Shown here piece after piece: positions 28,817 to 31,034 of a stretch of 31,034 bases of DNA. Each line of letters starts with the position of its first letter. Position 1 is the stretch's first letter. The stretch spans positions 1-31,034 of the forward strand of contig CBDTTW010000014.1 in assembly GCA_965363675.1 (NCBI GenBank), read 5' to 3'. The DNA is from CBDTTW01 sp965363675. GTDB taxonomy: Bacteria; Bacteroidota; Rhodothermia; Rhodothermales; DASSAV01. The position numbers and the translations under genes were made by a program. Under the pieces are notes generated by a model. The model saw nothing but the letters and a program-made list of their open reading frames with translations, had not been told where the DNA came from and did no database searches.

Positions 28817-31034
28817 TCATTCCACCGAGGCTTCCAGCGGCACGAGCCGCACCGGCCCGAGCAGCCCCGACGGAAGCGGCTCCCAGCCCGCCGCCGTAAA
28901 GAGCCCCTGCGCATCGCGGTTGCGCGCCTCCCGGGCGGCGAAGTTGACGTTGTAGAACCGTTTCCACGGCGCGCCCTGCCGGTCCATGTCGATGGCGCGG
29001 TTCGCCATGAGACTGGCGACCTCGACTTCCAGGATGTTGCGCTGCTGCAACAGGCTGTCCGGGATGAGCACGTGGTAAGCCGGACCGAGCAGAACGCCGA
29101 GGTCACGGCCGTTCAGGCGGACGCGGGCGCTGGCCCCGACGGCGCCGAGATCGAGCCGCCAGCCCCACGGCCGCGCGCCCTCGGGCGCATCGAACGGGTG
29201 GACGTACGCGACGACGCCCGAGAACCGCCGCCCGGCGTCGCTCCACTCGGTCCACGAAGCGAGGCGGCTCAGGGCAGGAGCTGCAATCGGCTCCGGGCCT
29301 CCGTCGAGGCTCTGCGCCTCCCATGGCCCGTCCAGTAGAAGTCCCGGGCCGGCCGCGTGGACGATGGGGAACGGCTCGGCGGGCGGCGCGTCCCCGACGC
29401 GCACGATTACCGAGGCCCCGGCGGCCAGTTGCAGCCGCGCCTCCAGGCCGCCGCCTGCGCCCGGCCGCACGCGCGCCGCGCCGACGCGCCCGGTCATCGG
29501 GTCCCACAGGCTCGCGCGCCCCAGGGGCGCAGCGAGCGGCGCCCACCCGTCGAAGTCGGCGGGGCCTTCGTTGACGATGAAGTAAAGCGACGCGCTCCCC
29601 AGCCGGCGCCGGACGCTGCGCAGCGCGTCGGGCAGGCGCTCCCGGCGCGCGGGGGCGGCGGTCTCCTCCGGCGCGCGCCCGACGTACACCCTCCCCCGGC
29701 CCCACGCCATGCCGCCGGGCTGCGCCGCCGGAGCGAACGCCTCCGCCCGGCGCCGCAGCCCGGCGAGGCGGCGTTCGTACGCCTGCACGCCCGGGGCATC
29801 GGAGGGCAGCGCCCCCATGAACACCACGTGCGCGCCCGCGTGCGCCAGCGCGGCCAGCGCCTCCAGAGTCTCCGGCGGCATGTACCGGCACGGCGGCACG
29901 ACGACCACGCGGTAGCGCCCCCCCGGCAGCACGGCGCCCCCGGAGTCCGGCGCGGCGGCTTGCAACTGGCGGTCCGATACGTAGTCGAAGGCGTAGCCCG
30001 CCCCGAGCAGCCGCTGCGCCGCCGCCCGGAACGCCGACGCCTCGAAGCGCGGCCCTACGCCGTCGATGTGCTCCAGAAGCCCGATGCCGCGCGCGGCCCA
30101 ACGGTCGTAAATCGGAAAGTAGAGCAGCACATCGTTGTCGTGCGGATACGCCTGGAGGAAGGACTGCACGCGCGTGGCGTAAGCGTTGAGCGCGTAGAAG
30201 TGCCGCCACTGCGGGTTCGCGGGGTTCAGGTGCGCGGCGGCGTAGAACAGCCACCCCGGCCACGGCGCCGCAGCGGGCGAGTAGTTCGTGCCGTGGTAGA
30301 CGACGTGGTTCACCCCGCCGAGGTAAAAGCGGTCGAGAGCGGCCTTCACGTCGCCCAGGCTCGAAAGGAAATGCTCGTTCAGCCAGGTGCCCGCCTCGGC
30401 CGAGACGAGCGGCTTTCCGGAGACGTGGGCCGCCGAGGATGCAAACTTGAAGCGCAGCACATCGTCGCCCTCGGTCTCCGGGATGTCGGAGGCGGCGTAT
30501 AGATCGAGGATGTTGGCCGGGGAACCGTGCGCCTGGTTGCGCACGAGCCCGCCCCGCCCGTGCGCCCACGTCGCCCACGCGCGCGTGAAGCGCTCGCGCA
30601 GCAAATCCCCTACGACGGCGCGGAAGTCCTGCCGCACGCGTTCCGAGAGGCCGTCGGGGCCATCCTCGATGAGCAGCGGCAGGTAGGGCGCAAGGTCGTA
30701 GCCGCGCCGCTGCCGGAAAGCGCCGAGCATGTCGGGCGTCCAGTCGGCCTGGCCGCGCGCGTCGTCCACCTCGTACGAGTCGTTGAAGAACGCCCGCACG
30801 CCCGGCGGCGCCGTCCCAAACGCGTCGTCGAAGCGGCGCAGGTAGGTCGCCAGGGCCTGCTCGGAGAAATGGTCGATGACGTAGCCCTCGCCGCCGGGGG
30901 CCGCGCGCTCGACGAGCTTGCCGTGGTCGCCCGCAAAGGCCGCGTACACGCGCCAGTGGCCCGGCGGCGCTTGCCAGCGCAGCCTGCCGGCGGGGCCTGC
31001 CGGCGGCGTCAGCACGAGCGTCCGGCCGCCGGCC
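28817..31034 (-). CDS. GH106-type alpha-L-rhamnosidase, 5' end cut by window edge
   Basis: About 739 codons of a longer gene are visible; the frame is open to the right edge, and an internal GTG at 31015 is not convincing as the start. GH106 enzymes are usually around 1000-1100 residues, so roughly the N-terminal third is missing. Seen in order: FFNDSYEVDD with DWTPDMLGAFRQRRGYDL (putative catalytic-domain Glu region), KPLVSAEAGTWLNE (second acidic region), LGGVNHVVYHGTNYSP, then beta-sandwich domains ending with GWRLDLGAVGASARVRLNGR and LEVEVASLMANR, typical of the C-terminal galactose-binding-like module. These match Glyco_hydro_106. It would cleave rhamnose from pectin-type polysaccharides such as rhamnogalacturonan. 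Whether it has a signal peptide cannot be seen. Together with the GH43 it hints at plant-polysaccharide use. Confidence 0.85.
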   Translation of the reverse strand, partial: AGGRTLVLTPPAGPAGRLRWQAPPGHWRVYAAFAGDHGKLVERAAPGGEGYVIDHFSEQALATYLRRFDDAFGTAPPGVRAFFNDSYEVDDARGQADWTPDMLGAFRQRRGYDLAPYLPLLIEDGPDGLSERVRQDFRAVVGDLLRERFTRAWATWAHGRGGLVRNQAHGSPANILDLYAASDIPETEGDDVLRFKFASSAAHVSGKPLVSAEAGTWLNEHFLSSLGDVKAALDRFYLGGVNHVVYHGTNYSPAAAPWPGWLFYAAAHLNPANPQWRHFYALNAYATRVQSFLQAYPHDNDVLLYFPIYDRWAARGIGLLEHIDGVGPRFEASAFRAAAQRLLGAGYAFDYVSDRQLQAAAPDSGGAVLPGGRYRVVVVPPCRYMPPETLEALAALAHAGAHVVFMGALPSDAPGVQAYERRLAGLRRRAEAFAPAAQPGGMAWGRGRVYVGRAPEETAAPARRERLPDALRSVRRRLGSASLYFIVNEGPADFDGWAPLAAPLGRASLWDPMTGRVGAARVRPGAGGGLEARLQLAAGASVIVRVGDAPPAEPFPIVHAAGPGLLLDGPWEAQSLDGGPEPIAAPALSRLASWTEWSDAGRRFSGVVAYVHPFDAPEGARPWGWRLDLGAVGASARVRLNGRDLGVLLGPAYHVLIPDSLLQQRNILEVEVASLMANRAIDMDRQGAPWKRFYNVNFAAREARNRDAQGLFTAAGWEPLPSGLLGPVRLVPLEASVE

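Overview
This is a GC-rich bacterial chromosome segment with short AT-rich intergenic islands. The gene content suggests a Bacteroidota-lineage organism of the Rhodothermia/Salinibacter type: a kaiC-kaiB-kinase cluster, a fused VKOR-DsbA protein, a SecB-like chaperone, an M32 carboxypeptidase, and promoter-like sequences that resemble the Bacteroidota TTTG / TAnnTTTG pattern better than the E. coli one. This placement is an inference from gene content and was not tested against any database. No integrase, transposase, phage gene, rRNA or CRISPR array was seen, so the window looks like ordinary chromosome.

Layout. Positions 1-1204 hold a minus-strand pair: a secreted esterase and a cut-off DUF1801 protein. 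Positions 1444-9276 are a signalling block: a small unknown ORF, a chemoreceptor, a degenerate single-domain receiver, a pseudo-receiver/Hpt protein, then kaiC, kaiB and a PAS histidine kinase in one co-directional run. Positions 9297-14285 are envelope genes: a transglutaminase-fold membrane protein whose nucleophile Cys is Ser, a VKOR-DsbA disulfide oxidase, a secreted SH3 protein, and a lipoprotein subtilase whose propeptide carries a tandem expansion of a 12-residue unit. Positions 14721-19433 contain a small unknown gene, a WYL regulator behind a GH43 hydrolase, a UPF0316 membrane protein, an orphan PAS protein and an OmpR/PhoB-type response regulator. Positions 19691-26764 are mostly housekeeping or redox genes: YceI and an FMN reductase; a purine-permease/flavoprotein/thioredoxin operon; a coiled-coil unknown; an HPF-like ribosome factor; and an M32 carboxypeptidase. 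Positions 26844-27012 are a complete tRNA-Thr(CGT) unit with promoter and terminator. Positions 27148-28750 are an HTH regulator joined by one base to a SecB-like chaperone. The window ends inside a GH106-type alpha-L-rhamnosidase.

How the parts may work together. The kai cluster has the usual non-cyanobacterial composition (KaiC, KaiB, soluble PAS kinase, no KaiA). The Hpt protein is divergent from it, which would suit a phosphorelay output. Several intergenic regions next to signalling genes carry a direct repeat resembling TTACAAG-N4-TTACAAG with a 10-11 bp period. That is the architecture expected for an OmpR/PhoB-family regulator, and such a regulator is encoded at 18732-19433 beside three of the sites. 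The most unusual items are these repeat boxes, the subtilase propeptide expansion, the toxinless HTH-SecB pair and the Cys-to-Ser transglutaminase-like protein.
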